A DNA stretch of 64,000 nucleotides from Gammaproteobacteria bacterium (GTDB lineage: Bacteria; Pseudomonadota; Gammaproteobacteria; Pseudomonadales; JAUIET01). A program made the translations under genes and the position numbers. Where the stretch lies: positions 124,001 through 188,000 of the forward strand of contig JAUIET010000006.1 in NCBI GenBank assembly GCA_030429735.1. Direction: 5' to 3'. Shown piece after piece: positions 1 to 9,322 of this stretch. The notes below the pieces were generated by a model, which saw only the letters and a program-made list of their open reading frames with translations, searched no databases and was not told the origin of the DNA. How positions within the stretch are numbered: the stretch's first letter is position 1; the number at the start of each line of letters is the position of its first letter.

Positions 1-507
1 TCTATTCCTATGTTGACAGAAATTGCCGATTTTCCGATGGGGGAAGGTGCGACAATATCGTTCGAGATTAGCGAAGGCAGCGACTATTCTAAGGCAGCGG
101 CCTTACCTGCCATGCATTCTGTTAACAACGATACCGACGCAGCCAATTCGGCGCAGCAGCCCAAGTCTGCAAACCAGGAACTTGGTGTAGAAGAGGGTAT
201 ATTTTCGTTTGCTGACAGCGAATCTGACCATACAGAACGCAAGCAAGACTTTGATCTCGGCCTGGATACCAGCCTAAAGGCGGCCAATCAACGCACTTTG
301 CTGCAAGAACAATTGCAGCAGTCAACCCGGCAAATTATTGACGACCTTATAGCAGAGCACGCGATAGCCATTCGAAACGAATTGGAGACACGCATTGATT
401 CGCTCAAACAGGAATTACTCGGTGAGATTTCTCACGGCTTTGCACCGAACGAAGCGACTGAGCTCGAAAACAATGAGTGTGTTGAACTAGAAGGTTCAGA
501 CGCTTAG
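1..507 (+). CDS. Hypothetical protein upstream of valS (partial at window edge)
   Basis: The reading frame is open from base 1, so the gene probably starts outside the window; an ATG lies at position 10. The visible start, SIPMLTEI, resembles the I-P-x-L-T-E-[IV] opening of small uncharacterised proteins encoded next to holC/valS in other proteobacteria, which supports an upstream start. The middle (roughly residues 25-85) is acidic, low-complexity and probably disordered. The C-terminal third is charged and helical (LQQSTRQIIDDLIAEHAIAI and on), possibly a coiled coil. There is no signal peptide, membrane segment or catalytic motif. The stop lies 69 bases before the valS start, so cotranscription is plausible. 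Function unknown. Confidence 0.6.
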   Translation, partial: SIPMLTEIADFPMGEGATISFEISEGSDYSKAAALPAMHSVNNDTDAANSAQQPKSANQELGVEEGIFSFADSESDHTERKQDFDLGLDTSLKAANQRTLLQEQLQQSTRQIIDDLIAEHAIAIRNELETRIDSLKQELLGEISHGFAPNEATELENNECVELEGSDA

Positions 508-576
508 TCCGCTAACATCCCTGCCCGTTGTATACTGCCCAGACGATCAAACGCTCGCCTTTTGAATGACGCACGA

Positions 577-3339
577 ATGGAAAAAACCTACAAACCTTCC
601 GACATAGAGACGCATTGGTACCAACAATGGGAGGCCCGCAATTTTTTCGCGCCTAGCGGGCAGGGCGAACCTTATAGCATCATGATTCCGCCGCCCAATG
701 TCACGGGCAGCCTGCATATGGGCCACGGTTTCCAGGACAGCATAATGGATGGCCTGATTCGCTACCACCGCATGCGTGGTCACAACACACTGTGGCAGGT
801 GGGTACTGATCACGCAGGTATCGCCACGCAGATGGTGGTTGAACGTCGATTGGAAGCCGCTGGAACCAGTCGGAAAGCACTGGGCCGCGACGCCTTCATC
901 GATGAAGTCTGGAAATGGAAAGAAGAAAGCGGTGGGCACATCACTCGCCAACTGCGCCGTCTCGGTGCTTCAGTGGACTGGGAAACCGAGCGATTCACCA
1001 TGGACCCCGGTTTGTCCGCCGCCGTTCAGGAAGTGTTTGTCAGCTTATATGAAGACGGCCTGCTCTACCGCGGTAAACGTCTGGTTAACTGGGACCCGGC
1101 TTTACACACTGCCATCTCCGATCTGGAAGTAGTGTCTGAAGAAGAGCAAGGGCATCTATGGCACTTGCGTTACCCGCTGGCATCCGGCGAAGGCTATCTG
1201 GTGGTTGCAACAACTCGCCCGGAAACCATGCTGGGCGACAGCGCAGTTGCCGTACACCCTGACGACAAACGCTATTCGCACCTGGTTGGTGAGCAGATAA
1301 ATCTGCCACTGTGCGATCGCCAGATACCGGTAATTGCGGACGAGTACGTTGACCCCGAGTTTGGCAGCGGTTGCGTAAAGATAACGCCAGCACACGATTT
1401 CAATGATTACGAGGTTGGCCAACGACACAAGCTGCCAATGATCAATGTGCTGGATGATAACGCCGCGATCAATGACCTGGCGCCTAAAGCGTACCGTGGG
1501 CTTGATCGATTTGAGGCGCGTAAGCAAATTGTTGCAGACTTCGAAGCCGCTGACCTGCTTGAAAAAATTGAACCGCACACGCTGAAAGTACCGCGCGGAG
1601 ACCGCTCCGGTGTAGTTGTCGAGCCGTATTTGACGAATCAGTGGTACGTTGCTGCCAAGAAGTTGGCCATTCCTGCGATTGAAGCCGTGGAAAACGGCGA
1701 TATTGAGTTTGTACCCAAGAATTGGGAAAACACCTACTTTGCCTGGATGAGGGATATTCAGGACTGGTGTGTTAGCCGCCAGCTTTGGTGGGGGCACCGA
1801 ATTCCTGCCTGGTATGACGATCAGGGTAACGTCTATGTGGGCCGATCAGAACAGGAAGTGCGCGACAAACACGCACTGGGCGATCGCGCTTTGCGACAGG
1901 ACGACGATGTGTTGGATACCTGGTTTTCATCTGCATTGTGGACTTTTTCAACCCTGGGCTGGCCCGAAAACACCGAACGGCTCAACACCTTCCACCCAAG
2001 TTCCGTGCTAGTCACAGGCTTTGACATCATTTTCTTCTGGGTCGCGAGAATGATCATGATGACGCTGCATTTTCGCAAGGAAGTCCCTTTTAAGCAGGTC
2101 TACGTCCATGGTCTGATTCGAGACGCGGAAGGCCAGAAAATGTCGAAGTCCAAGGGCAATGTGTTGGACCCGATCGACTTGATAGATGGTATTGATCTGG
2201 ACGCCTTGCTGGCGAAGCGCACTAGCGGCATGATGCAGCCACAACTTGCCAAGCGTATTGAACAGCAAACTCGCAAACATTATCCCGAAGGCATTCCCGC
2301 ATACGGGACCGATGCGCTGCGTTTCACTTATTACTCATTGGCGTCTACCGGCCGCGATATTCGCTTCGACCTTGGTCGAATAGAAGGTTATCGAAATTTC
2401 TGCAACAAAATCTGGAACGCTGCTCGTTATGTGTTGCAGAACACGGAATCACAAGACTGCGGTCTGGACCCCACACTTGACGTAGAACTGGATCTGCCGG
2501 AGCGCTGGATTATTTCCAAATTGCAAGAGACCGAAGCGAACGTAGCACGTCATATTGACGCGTATCGATTCGATCTTGCCTCGCAGGCCATTTACGAATT
2601 TATCTGGAACGAGTATTGCGATTGGTACCTGGAACTCTCCAAGCCAGGTCTCTGGTCCGATCAGACACCGGAGGCACATCAGCGTGGCATACGCAGAACG
2701 CTGGTGCGCGTTCTGGAAACGTCGCTGCGTCTATGCCACCCGTTAATGCCCTTTATCACCGAAGAGATATGGCAACGAATTGCACCCTTAGCTGGCGCAG
2801 AGGGAGACAGCATTATGCTGCAGCCCTACCCGCTGAGTGATCAAAGCAAAGTCGATCCGGATGCCGTCAAAACCATCGAATGGCTAAAACAAATGGTGAT
2901 TGCAGTGCGCACAATTAGAGGAGAGATGAACATTCCACCGGGTAAACCCATACCGTTGTATATCAAGAACCTTGATAAGGAATTTACCGGTCAACTCGCC
3001 AACTGCGAGTACTTACTTCGAAAGCTTGCAAAGCTGGAGAATGTTGCGCCAATGAGCACAAATGACACGCAAGCTGTGGCCAGTCAGCTGGTAGGAGAAT
3101 TAGAGCTGTGTGTACCCATGGCGGATCTGATTAATAAAGACGATGAGATCGCCAGGTTACAAAAAGAAATAAGCCGCGCTGAAAAAGAAATAGCACGACT
3201 GGAAGGGAAGCTGAGCAACGCAAAATTTACCGAACGCGCGCCGGCTGAAGTTGTTACCAAAGAACGAGATAAGCTGGATGAGCTCAAGTCTGCATTGCTG
3301 AAGCTGCAGGCCCAGCTCACCAACATAGAATCGTTGTAG
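577..3339 (+). CDS. valS: Valyl-tRNA synthetase
   Basis: Class Ia aminoacyl-tRNA synthetase that charges tRNA-Val in the cytoplasm. The ATG at 577 ([11 protein letters not shown]) matches the usual ValS N-terminus; an in-frame TTG at 562 would add five residues and is less likely. Visible features are the HIGH signature as HMGH (about residues 47-50, after PPPNVTGS), the CP1 editing region (about 190-340), the KMSKS loop in [10 protein letters not shown] (about 521-525), the anticodon-binding domain, and the lysine/glutamate-rich C-terminal coiled coil typical of ValS. Length is 920 residues, normal for the bacterial family. It ends 3 bp from the convergent sensor-kinase gene. No key residue is missing. 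Confidence 0.98.
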   Translation: MEKTYKPSDIETHWYQQWEARNFFAPSGQGEPYSIMIPPPNVTGSLHMGHGFQDSIMDGLIRYHRMRGHNTLWQVGTDHAGIATQMVVERRLEAAGTSRKALGRDAFIDEVWKWKEESGGHITRQLRRLGASVDWETERFTMDPGLSAAVQEVFVSLYEDGLLYRGKRLVNWDPALHTAISDLEVVSEEEQGHLWHLRYPLASGEGYLVVATTRPETMLGDSAVAVHPDDKRYSHLVGEQINLPLCDRQIPVIADEYVDPEFGSGCVKITPAHDFNDYEVGQRHKLPMINVLDDNAAINDLAPKAYRGLDRFEARKQIVADFEAADLLEKIEPHTLKVPRGDRSGVVVEPYLTNQWYVAAKKLAIPAIEAVENGDIEFVPKNWENTYFAWMRDIQDWCVSRQLWWGHRIPAWYDDQGNVYVGRSEQEVRDKHALGDRALRQDDDVLDTWFSSALWTFSTLGWPENTERLNTFHPSSVLVTGFDIIFFWVARMIMMTLHFRKEVPFKQVYVHGLIRDAEGQKMSKSKGNVLDPIDLIDGIDLDALLAKRTSGMMQPQLAKRIEQQTRKHYPEGIPAYGTDALRFTYYSLASTGRDIRFDLGRIEGYRNFCNKIWNAARYVLQNTESQDCGLDPTLDVELDLPERWIISKLQETEANVARHIDAYRFDLASQAIYEFIWNEYCDWYLELSKPGLWSDQTPEAHQRGIRRTLVRVLETSLRLCHPLMPFITEEIWQRIAPLAGAEGDSIMLQPYPLSDQSKVDPDAVKTIEWLKQMVIAVRTIRGEMNIPPGKPIPLYIKNLDKEFTGQLANCEYLLRKLAKLENVAPMSTNDTQAVASQLVGELELCVPMADLINKDDEIARLQKEISRAEKEIARLEGKLSNAKFTERAPAEVVTKERDKLDELKSALLKLQAQLTNIESL

Positions 3340-3342
3340 CAC

Positions 3343-4719
3343 TCATGGCAACCGGATCTGGAAGGAGGCACCGCCCAGATTCGAGTCACCCAGGCTAATG
3401 CTCGCGTCATAGCTGCGCACAATATCGTTCACCACCGCCAAACCGATCCCCTGGCCGGGCTTTTGAGTATCCAGTCGCTCCCCGCGTGCAAAAATATCCT
3501 CACGCTGCTGCATGGGTATGCCAGGACCATCGTCGTCAATGTACACCTGGCAGCGCTGATCCACGATCTGCAGTTGTACATCTACTGTCGAACGACAATA
3601 CTTGAATGCGTTGTCCAGCACATTGCCCAACAATTCCATCAGATCGCTTTCGTCCATCCGGCATTCCGCGTTTTCATCCAGGCGCATTTCAACCCGTACC
3701 CGCTTGTCGGAATAGACTTTCTTCAAGGCCTCACAGAGGCGGTTTAATACACGAGCGACCGGTGTACTTCGTTGCGCAATTGCGGGCCTGGCGCGACTGG
3801 CGCGCTGCAATTGGTATTGGACAATCTGATCCATTTGTTGCAATTGCTCTGCAAGAAGGTCGCGGTCCTGCTCAACCTCAAGCAATGCGCCACGGGCAAT
3901 CGATAAAGGTGTTTTCAAACTGTGAGCCAAATCACTCAATCGATTCTTGTGTTGTTCGCGCTGCGCCAGTTCGTGGCTCAGAAGCTGGTTTAGATTGTTA
4001 GTGAGACCCTGCAATTCAGCAGGGTAGACGCCATCGAGCTGATCGATATCGCCCTGCTCCACTCTTCTGACATCCTCGCTAAGCCGTTTAAGCGGCAGAA
4101 GCCCCATCCGCAATACCAGCAGTTGTACGAACAGAAGAACAACACCAACCGACAGTAAACGAAATTGTAATCCGGTACGAAAGCGCTCTAACTCCGCGTA
4201 AAAGAAATCAGCTGATTGCAATACTGAAAACGTATAGCGCTTTGAGAATACGCCTTCTTGGTCAACGCTGAGGGCAGCCTGCACTGGATGAAATTCCCAG
4301 GAAACACCTAAACTGGCGTACAGAAACCCCTCACCTTGTAGCTCAACCGGACCAAAATGGGAGTTGCCTGTCTCAGTCCGTCTAAAATCTTCTGCCGTTG
4401 GCAAGTCCATGACGGCAACCGCCGAGTAACTGCGCCAAACTTCCTCACCTTCATCGTCAAACACAAAGCCGTACAAACCAGAGTCAAACTGATTAAATCT
4501 GGTTTCCTGAAGACTATCAGGCATCAGTAGTTCACGCTGGCCATCCTTAACTTCCGCAAGCAGCAGCAAAATAGTGCTATCCAACTTCTCGGCCTCACTG
4601 CGAGTAACGCTACTGACGAACGCTTGTTCAAGTGCATAGTAAACCAGCCCAAGAAACACCAACAGCGTCAGGGCCGTCGACAGCAGCAAGCGATTACTGA
4701 GAGACAGGCCCGATGGCAT
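3343..4719 (-). CDS. PhoQ-like sensor histidine kinase
   Basis: Inner-membrane histidine kinase of a PhoPQ-type two-component pair. It has an N-terminal transmembrane helix (about 10-32), a periplasmic sensor region (about 33-180) and a second helix (about 185-210), then a HAMP-like linker. The dimerisation/phosphoacceptor box is DLAHSLKTPLS, with His near residue 266; the N box is LLGNVLDNAFKY and the G boxes are DDDGPGIP and GQGIGLAVV. The HSLKTPLS form is typical of the PhoQ subgroup. It follows its response regulator by 4 bp, so the two are surely cotranscribed. The ligand cannot be read from sequence: Mg2+ or cationic peptide sensing would be by analogy only. Confidence 0.88.
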   Translation of the reverse strand: MPSGLSLSNRLLLSTALTLLVFLGLVYYALEQAFVSSVTRSEAEKLDSTILLLLAEVKDGQRELLMPDSLQETRFNQFDSGLYGFVFDDEGEEVWRSYSAVAVMDLPTAEDFRRTETGNSHFGPVELQGEGFLYASLGVSWEFHPVQAALSVDQEGVFSKRYTFSVLQSADFFYAELERFRTGLQFRLLSVGVVLLFVQLLVLRMGLLPLKRLSEDVRRVEQGDIDQLDGVYPAELQGLTNNLNQLLSHELAQREQHKNRLSDLAHSLKTPLSIARGALLEVEQDRDLLAEQLQQMDQIVQYQLQRASRARPAIAQRSTPVARVLNRLCEALKKVYSDKRVRVEMRLDENAECRMDESDLMELLGNVLDNAFKYCRSTVDVQLQIVDQRCQVYIDDDGPGIPMQQREDIFARGERLDTQKPGQGIGLAVVNDIVRSYDASISLGDSNLGGASFQIRLP

Positions 4720-4723
4720 CGGC

Positions 4724-5398
4724 CTATTGAGGCGCCGTCAAGCGATATCCCTGGCCACGCACAGTATCAATCAACTTAGTGTCATTGTATTGAGCAAGCT
4801 TTCTGCGTAAACGACCAACAAACACTTCAATCACATTGCTGTCGCGGTCAAAATCCTGGTCATAGATGTGTTCGGTCAGCTCGGTCTTCGACACTACCTT
4901 GGCGGAGTTCATTAACAAGTACTCAAGAACCTTGTACTCGTACGCGGTCAGTTCCACAGCTTGCTGTGCTACGGTAACCTGCTTGGTGTTTGTGTCCAGA
5001 GAAACCGGCCCGTGACTCAACACCGGGCTGGCAGAGCCGGCACGCCGGCGCAATAGTGCGTTAAGGCGAGCCAAAAGCTCTGGCATGTGAAACGGTTTGG
5101 CCAGGTAATCATCAGCACCTGATTCCAGGCCCGCCACTTTATCCTGCCAGCTGCTGCGTGCGGTCAGAATCAGCACCGGAAAATCGCGTTGCTGCTCGCG
5201 AAGCGACTTGATTACCGCCATACCATCGACTTTGGGTAAGCCAAGATCGATCACAGCAATATCGTAAGGATACTCGCGACCCATAAACAGGGCTTCCTCG
5301 CCGTCCGCGGCCACATCAACAGCATAACCTTGCTGCTGCAAGGCATCCGTCAGTTGCTGTCGCAATAAGGGTTCGTCTTCAACCAACAGCACGCGCAT
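4724..5398 (-). CDS. OmpR/PhoP-family response regulator
   Basis: DNA-binding response regulator, 224 residues. The N-terminal receiver domain has an acidic pocket (VEDE, residues 6-9), phosphoacceptor Asp51 in AVIDLGLPKVDG, and the conserved Lys in DYLAKPFH near residue 101. The C-terminal winged helix (about 125-222) contains the usual EYKVLEYLLMN and RRKLAQYNDTKLIDTVRGQGYRL segments. It is the middle gene of a PepSY gene-regulator-kinase operon; the kinase follows 4 bp downstream. The arrangement and sequence are closest to PhoP/PmrA-like regulators that control envelope stress or cation responses. The target genes are unknown. Confidence 0.9.
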   Translation of the reverse strand: MRVLLVEDEPLLRQQLTDALQQQGYAVDVAADGEEALFMGREYPYDIAVIDLGLPKVDGMAVIKSLREQQRDFPVLILTARSSWQDKVAGLESGADDYLAKPFHMPELLARLNALLRRRAGSASPVLSHGPVSLDTNTKQVTVAQQAVELTAYEYKVLEYLLMNSAKVVSKTELTEHIYDQDFDRDSNVIEVFVGRLRRKLAQYNDTKLIDTVRGQGYRLTAPQ

Positions 5399-5425
5399 AA
5401 GCTTTCTCCACTTTAACCGTTGAAT

Positions 5426-5707
5426 TTAGCGAACTATCTGGCCTGTTTCACGTGCTACCAGCACATTAGTTACCACGCCATTATTCTTCAATATTCTTAC
5501 CCGAAAATACGCGCCACTGGGGCTGACCGAGAGCACTTTGCCTCCGGTTGCCGACCGCGCGATATTGGCTGCCTGCCCTGAGCTGATGCCCCGGCTGGCA
5601 AATCCATCGCCCTGGGCATTGGCCGGCACGGGCAGCAATAATGCGCCGCAAAGAACAACGGTAGCCGCCAGTGCCTGAAAACCATTGATTACTTTGCCTG
5701 AGAACAT
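5426..5707 (-). CDS. Small secreted PepSY-domain protein
   Basis: Short periplasmic protein of about 93 residues. I chose the ATG at 5707 (MFSGKVINGFQAL) rather than the longer frame from 5857 because it is followed at once by a signal peptide (hydrophobic AATVVLCGALLLPVP, cleavage around ANA-QG) and preceded by a GGCGGA ribosome-binding site. The mature part (ISSGQAANIARSATGGKVLS and on to ARETGQIVR) matches the PepSY fold, which is common beside PhoPQ-type systems in gammaproteobacteria. The response regulator starts 27 bp downstream, so this is the first gene of a three-gene operon. It may modulate or report on the sensor; that role is inferred. Confidence 0.7.
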   Translation of the reverse strand: MFSGKVINGFQALAATVVLCGALLLPVPANAQGDGFASRGISSGQAANIARSATGGKVLSVSPSGAYFRVRILKNNGVVTNVLVARETGQIVR

Positions 5708-5912
5708 GCTGCAATATCCGCCAATACGTGCTTGAGATCCATACTGTGCCTGCAGTATAGCGAGCTGACAAGCGTCTGCTCCACGCTGCCCAGTATAGTA
5801 GTGCAGAATTACTGAACATGGACTGAATCGTGCCACAGATTCATGCTGGTGAAACATGCTACAATTCGCTTACTTTCTAAAATTTTCTTTTTTTTCATAG
5901 GTTTATTACAAC

Positions 5913-6455
5913 ATGCCATTCATTTCAGCCAGCGTCATCAGCCTAATTGGCGGCGCATTAGGTGCCTTCCTAGTACAATCGTTTGCCGGTGCCGACAGTT
6001 TCGTAGCGAGCTTTATTGTGATTTTTTTGATCAGTTTTCTCGGTATTGGTATCAATAACGCGGTGGTTCGCTCAGCAATCACCGGTCAGGCCAACGCCGC
6101 TGCGGCACCCACAAAACCGCGCAAACAGCCCAAAAAACAAGCAACTGCCAAGCAGTCGGAAAAAAAAGCCGGCAAATCAGCAAAATCCGCCAGGAAACCG
6201 GCTGAAAAACCCAGCACGCCCAAATCTGACGGTAACGAGCCGCTGGAACAAGGCACTGTTAAGTGGTTCAACGGCAACAAAGGCTTTGGGTTTATATGCC
6301 GTGAAAATGGTGAGGAGGTGTTTGTGCACTTTCGTTCCATCGAATCAGATGACGAGTCGGGCAGCAGGCGTCACCTCCGTGATGGCCAGGCGGTAGAATA
6401 CCGTGTGGTGGATAGCGATCGTGGCCCACAAGCCGAGAATGTGCGCGCGCTTTAA
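5913..6455 (+). CDS. Membrane-anchored cold-shock-domain protein
   Basis: A 180-residue protein with three parts. The N-terminus (about residues 1-58) has two hydrophobic segments ([16 protein letters not shown] and [14 protein letters not shown]), so it is probably a two-helix membrane anchor. A Lys/Ala/Pro-rich linker (about 65-112) follows, then a cold-shock nucleic-acid-binding domain (about 115-180) with RNP1 KGFGFI and RNP2 VFVHF. Canonical CspA proteins are about 70 residues and soluble, so this is a membrane-tethered RNA/DNA-binding variant. It starts at ATG 5913 after AGGTTT; a -10-like TACAAT lies near 5859-5864. The gene is divergent from the PepSY operon. RNA chaperone activity at the membrane is inferred. 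Confidence 0.8.
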   Translation: MPFISASVISLIGGALGAFLVQSFAGADSFVASFIVIFLISFLGIGINNAVVRSAITGQANAAAAPTKPRKQPKKQATAKQSEKKAGKSAKSARKPAEKPSTPKSDGNEPLEQGTVKWFNGNKGFGFICRENGEEVFVHFRSIESDDESGSRRHLRDGQAVEYRVVDSDRGPQAENVRAL

Positions 6456-6501
6456 TTTCGCGCTCGTTTATTTAGAGCCCAGCCCACTCAAAGTCCGGCC
6501 A

Positions 6502-7932
6502 TCATGCCATTGATTTGCGGTCAACATTGATACCGAGCGCGCGCATTTTAGATAGCTTGTAGCGTAGTGTGCGCTCACTTACACCCAGTTCGGCGGCGGT
6601 TCGTTGCCGATTGTAATTGTTGTTACGCAGGCATTGTTCAACCAGCTCGAATTCCGCGTTTTGCAGCTTGCTCTCAAGATCAGTATCAGATTGCTGGGGC
6701 TCTAGCAGCATTGGCTGGTCTGCCGATACCCGCACATCATTGGCCGCCTCAGGCAACTCAACGGCATCATTCGCCGCCTCGAGACCCATCGATTCGCCAC
6801 TGCTGACACAAATATCAGAGCTATTGATGCTGGAGCCCGGTTGCAGAATCAGGGCGCGCTGTACTACATTGTCCAGCTCTCGAACATTACCAGGCCAGTG
6901 GTAAGCCTGGAAACGCTTGGCTGCAGACTCATCCAGGCTAACTCCGGAACGACCCATTTTTCGCGCATGCTTGGCCAGCAAATGCTCAGCAAGCGGCAGG
7001 ATATCGGCCGGGCGATTGCGCAGCGCCTGTAAATGCAGCGGGAACACATTCAGCCGATAGTAGAGGTCTTCACGAAATTCACCTGCGTCTATCGCCTGTT
7101 GCATGTCGCGATTGCTGGTAGCCAACACGCGAACGTCCAGTTCGATGGTTTTGCGACCACCCACGCGCTCTACTTCCTGCTCCTGTAATACCCGCAGCAA
7201 TTTGGCTTGCAAGCTAATGTCCATTTCGCTGATTTCGTCGAGTAACAAGGTGCCGCCGTTGGCTTGCTCAAATTTTCCGGGTGCGCTTTGGTGGGCGCCG
7301 GTAAATGCCCCCTTTTCATGACCAAATAAAATCGCTTCCAGCATATTTTCAGGAATGGCGGCGCAATTGAGGGCAACGAATGGCTGGTCAGCACGATTTG
7401 ACCGGGAATGAACGTACTTGGCTAACACCTCCTTGCCAGTGCCGCTTTCACCAGTGATCATAATCGTCGCTTCCGTGCCGGCCACTCTGTCCGCAAGGCT
7501 CAATAATTTCTGGCTGCGCGGATCAACAGCAATTGGGCCAGCATTTTCTTCACTGTTCGTCGACTGATTGCCCAGGTGCTCTTCGATCAGCTCCAGCAAA
7601 ACACTGGGCTCAAATGGTTTAACTATGTAATCGGCCGCGCCTGCTCGCATCGCCTCAACCGAGCTTGCGATACAACCATACGCGGTTAACAACAGCATCG
7701 GGATGTGCGGATATTGTCGTCTAACGTTTTTCAAGAGCTCCATGCCATCCATTTCAGGCATATTGACGTCGGATACCACCAGGCTGATCGTGTTGCGCTC
7801 CAGCAGCTGTAAGGCTTGCAGACCATTACCCGCCTGCAGGCACTGGTAGCCGTGTAGCTCAAGCGTATCAACCAGCGCCTCTCGCAAGGTGGAATCGTCT
7901 TCTACAACAAGAACAGTGTGTGCGTGCGACAT
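6502..7932 (-). CDS. fleR: Flagellar sigma54-dependent response regulator FleR (FlrC)
   Basis: Response regulator that activates sigma54 transcription of mid-class flagellar genes after phosphorylation by FleS. Start taken at 7932 (MSHAHTVLVVEDD), not at the upstream in-frame Met. It has a receiver domain with Asp near residue 55 (VVSDVNMPEMDG), then an AAA+ domain with Walker [10 protein letters not shown] (about 160) and the sigma54-contact loop GAFTGAH. The C-terminal Fis-type helix-turn-helix contains QRTAAELGVSERTLRYKL. About 476 residues, normal for the family. Its ATG shares one base with the TAA of fleS, so translation is coupled. Likely targets in this window are the sigma54 promoters of flgB, flgF and fliD. 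Confidence 0.93.
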   Translation of the reverse strand: MSHAHTVLVVEDDSTLREALVDTLELHGYQCLQAGNGLQALQLLERNTISLVVSDVNMPEMDGMELLKNVRRQYPHIPMLLLTAYGCIASSVEAMRAGAADYIVKPFEPSVLLELIEEHLGNQSTNSEENAGPIAVDPRSQKLLSLADRVAGTEATIMITGESGTGKEVLAKYVHSRSNRADQPFVALNCAAIPENMLEAILFGHEKGAFTGAHQSAPGKFEQANGGTLLLDEISEMDISLQAKLLRVLQEQEVERVGGRKTIELDVRVLATSNRDMQQAIDAGEFREDLYYRLNVFPLHLQALRNRPADILPLAEHLLAKHARKMGRSGVSLDESAAKRFQAYHWPGNVRELDNVVQRALILQPGSSINSSDICVSSGESMGLEAANDAVELPEAANDVRVSADQPMLLEPQQSDTDLESKLQNAEFELVEQCLRNNNYNRQRTAAELGVSERTLRYKLSKMRALGINVDRKSMA

Positions 7933-9209
7933 TAAGTGTTGACTCCAAGAGTGTCCGTACAATCGTGTTTACGCTGCGTGTGCGCGCGAATGGCGGGCAG
8001 CTCAATACTCGCCACCGTGCCCTGGCCAGGCGTCGAGCGCAACTCAAAACGGGCCTGGTGCGCCGCAGCAACCGCTCTGACCACGGCCAGCCCCAGTCCA
8101 GTTCCACCGGGCTTGTTGGTGAAGAATATTTTTTCACTACGAGTGTTAAATCCGGGGCCATGATCTTTCACGCTGATTCGCAGGGCTTCGCCATCGCGGC
8201 TGTCAAGATCGACTTCAAGGCGTGCTTTCGGTTCGGCTTGCAAAGCATTGAGCACAAGATTCATAACAGCGCCGATAAGTACCTCGCGATTACACAGTAT
8301 CGGCAATGCCGGTCCACGGCAGCAAAAAACAGCCTGCGCTTCATGAAGCGCTACGGGTTGTGCAATTGCTTCCTCTAGCAGGCGGGCAAACTCATCGGAC
8401 TGCAGTGTTTCCGTCACCGGAAGATCGCTTCGCGCGAATACCAGCATGTCGCTGATCTGTTGTTCGATTGCCTGTAATTGCTCCATTACTTTGCGGGCAA
8501 ATTTTTGTGATCGAGAAGCGTCGAGCGAGGGGCTGCACAGGTGTCCTGCATACAAGGTTGCAGAGGCCAGTGGCGTACGCAGCTGGTGGGCAAGTGCAGC
8601 CATCATCTTACCCATTTCGACCAGGCGCTCATTGTGGTGTAACTTATCCTGCAACTGACGGGTTTCAGTGAGATCGGTCAGTAAAATCAACTGTCCTGGC
8701 TCGTTTTCAAGTGAACGCGTTGCCAGACTGATACGGCGCCCATCACGCAGGCTGATTTCATGACCATCATCCAATTGCGGTCGAAAGGCTCGATCAATCA
8801 CGTCCAACCACAATTCAGACTTGAGCGGCAAACCCAGAAAATCCTCGGCCACTGGATTGCAATCCTCCACATAACCATGATTGTCCAGCAACACCACACC
8901 ACCCGGCAGGCATTGCAGCAAATTCTCCAGGCGGCGTTCTGCTTTCTGAGTTTCCAGGCGTTCGTTCTGACGTTCGTTTTTAAGCTGTGTCAGCTCGGCT
9001 CGCAACGCTTGAGTGTGCAGTTCAAGACTGGCATAAGATTGCTGCAGAGAATCGGCAATGCCGTTAAACAGACTGAATGCCTGCTGCAATTGCTCGCCTG
9101 ACGGGTTTGCCAACTCGACCGGCAAAACGTCGTCCAAAACGGGGGTTGCGTCCGAATTCTGGGTATCTGCGCCGTCAAGGTCTTGCGCAGCGCGGGTATC
9201 GGCTTCCAT
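7932..9209 (-). CDS. fleS: Flagellar sensor histidine kinase FleS (FlrB)
   Basis: Soluble cytoplasmic kinase (425 residues, no membrane segment) that phosphorylates FleR. An N-terminal coiled region (about 40-95) is followed by a PAS domain (about 95-180, LPGGVVLLDNHGYVEDCNP). The phosphoacceptor box is MMAALAHQLRTPLAS (His near 208). The HATPase domain has an N box (LIGAVMNLVLNALQA) and G boxes (VKDHGPGF, GGTGLGLAVVRA). It is first in the fleSR operon, with a sigma54 promoter 31-47 bp upstream. Its fleR-flanking position and the FlrB-like LAHQLRTPL motif separate it from NtrB-type kinases. Confidence 0.92.
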   Translation of the reverse strand: MEADTRAAQDLDGADTQNSDATPVLDDVLPVELANPSGEQLQQAFSLFNGIADSLQQSYASLELHTQALRAELTQLKNERQNERLETQKAERRLENLLQCLPGGVVLLDNHGYVEDCNPVAEDFLGLPLKSELWLDVIDRAFRPQLDDGHEISLRDGRRISLATRSLENEPGQLILLTDLTETRQLQDKLHHNERLVEMGKMMAALAHQLRTPLASATLYAGHLCSPSLDASRSQKFARKVMEQLQAIEQQISDMLVFARSDLPVTETLQSDEFARLLEEAIAQPVALHEAQAVFCCRGPALPILCNREVLIGAVMNLVLNALQAEPKARLEVDLDSRDGEALRISVKDHGPGFNTRSEKIFFTNKPGGTGLGLAVVRAVAAAHQARFELRSTPGQGTVASIELPAIRAHTQRKHDCTDTLGVNT

Positions 9210-9240
9210 GCGATGTCCTGTTTGCTAACAGACATCTGTA

Positions 9241-9256
9241 TGCAGATACTGCACCA
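9241..9256 (-). promoter_or_regulatory. sigma54 promoter of fleSR
   Basis: On the minus strand the sequence TGGTGCAGTATCTGCA has GG and GC separated by exactly 10 bases, matching the -24/-12 elements (consensus TGGCAC-N5-TTGCA) with weaker outer bases. The predicted start is near 9230, giving a leader of about 21 nt that carries the AGGA ribosome-binding site before the fleS ATG at 9209. FleQ, the adjacent sigma54 activator, is the expected activator. Confidence 0.65.
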
Positions 9257-9322
9257 ATTATTATTTAATTGTGTCGATTCAAATACTTAGATTTCAGATC
9301 AATTCCCGGGCCTGAGCCTATG

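Noticed and set aside
6456-6501. Terminator between the cold-shock gene and fleR
   Set aside because: GC-rich repeats are present but no stem with a T-run could be drawn convincingly.
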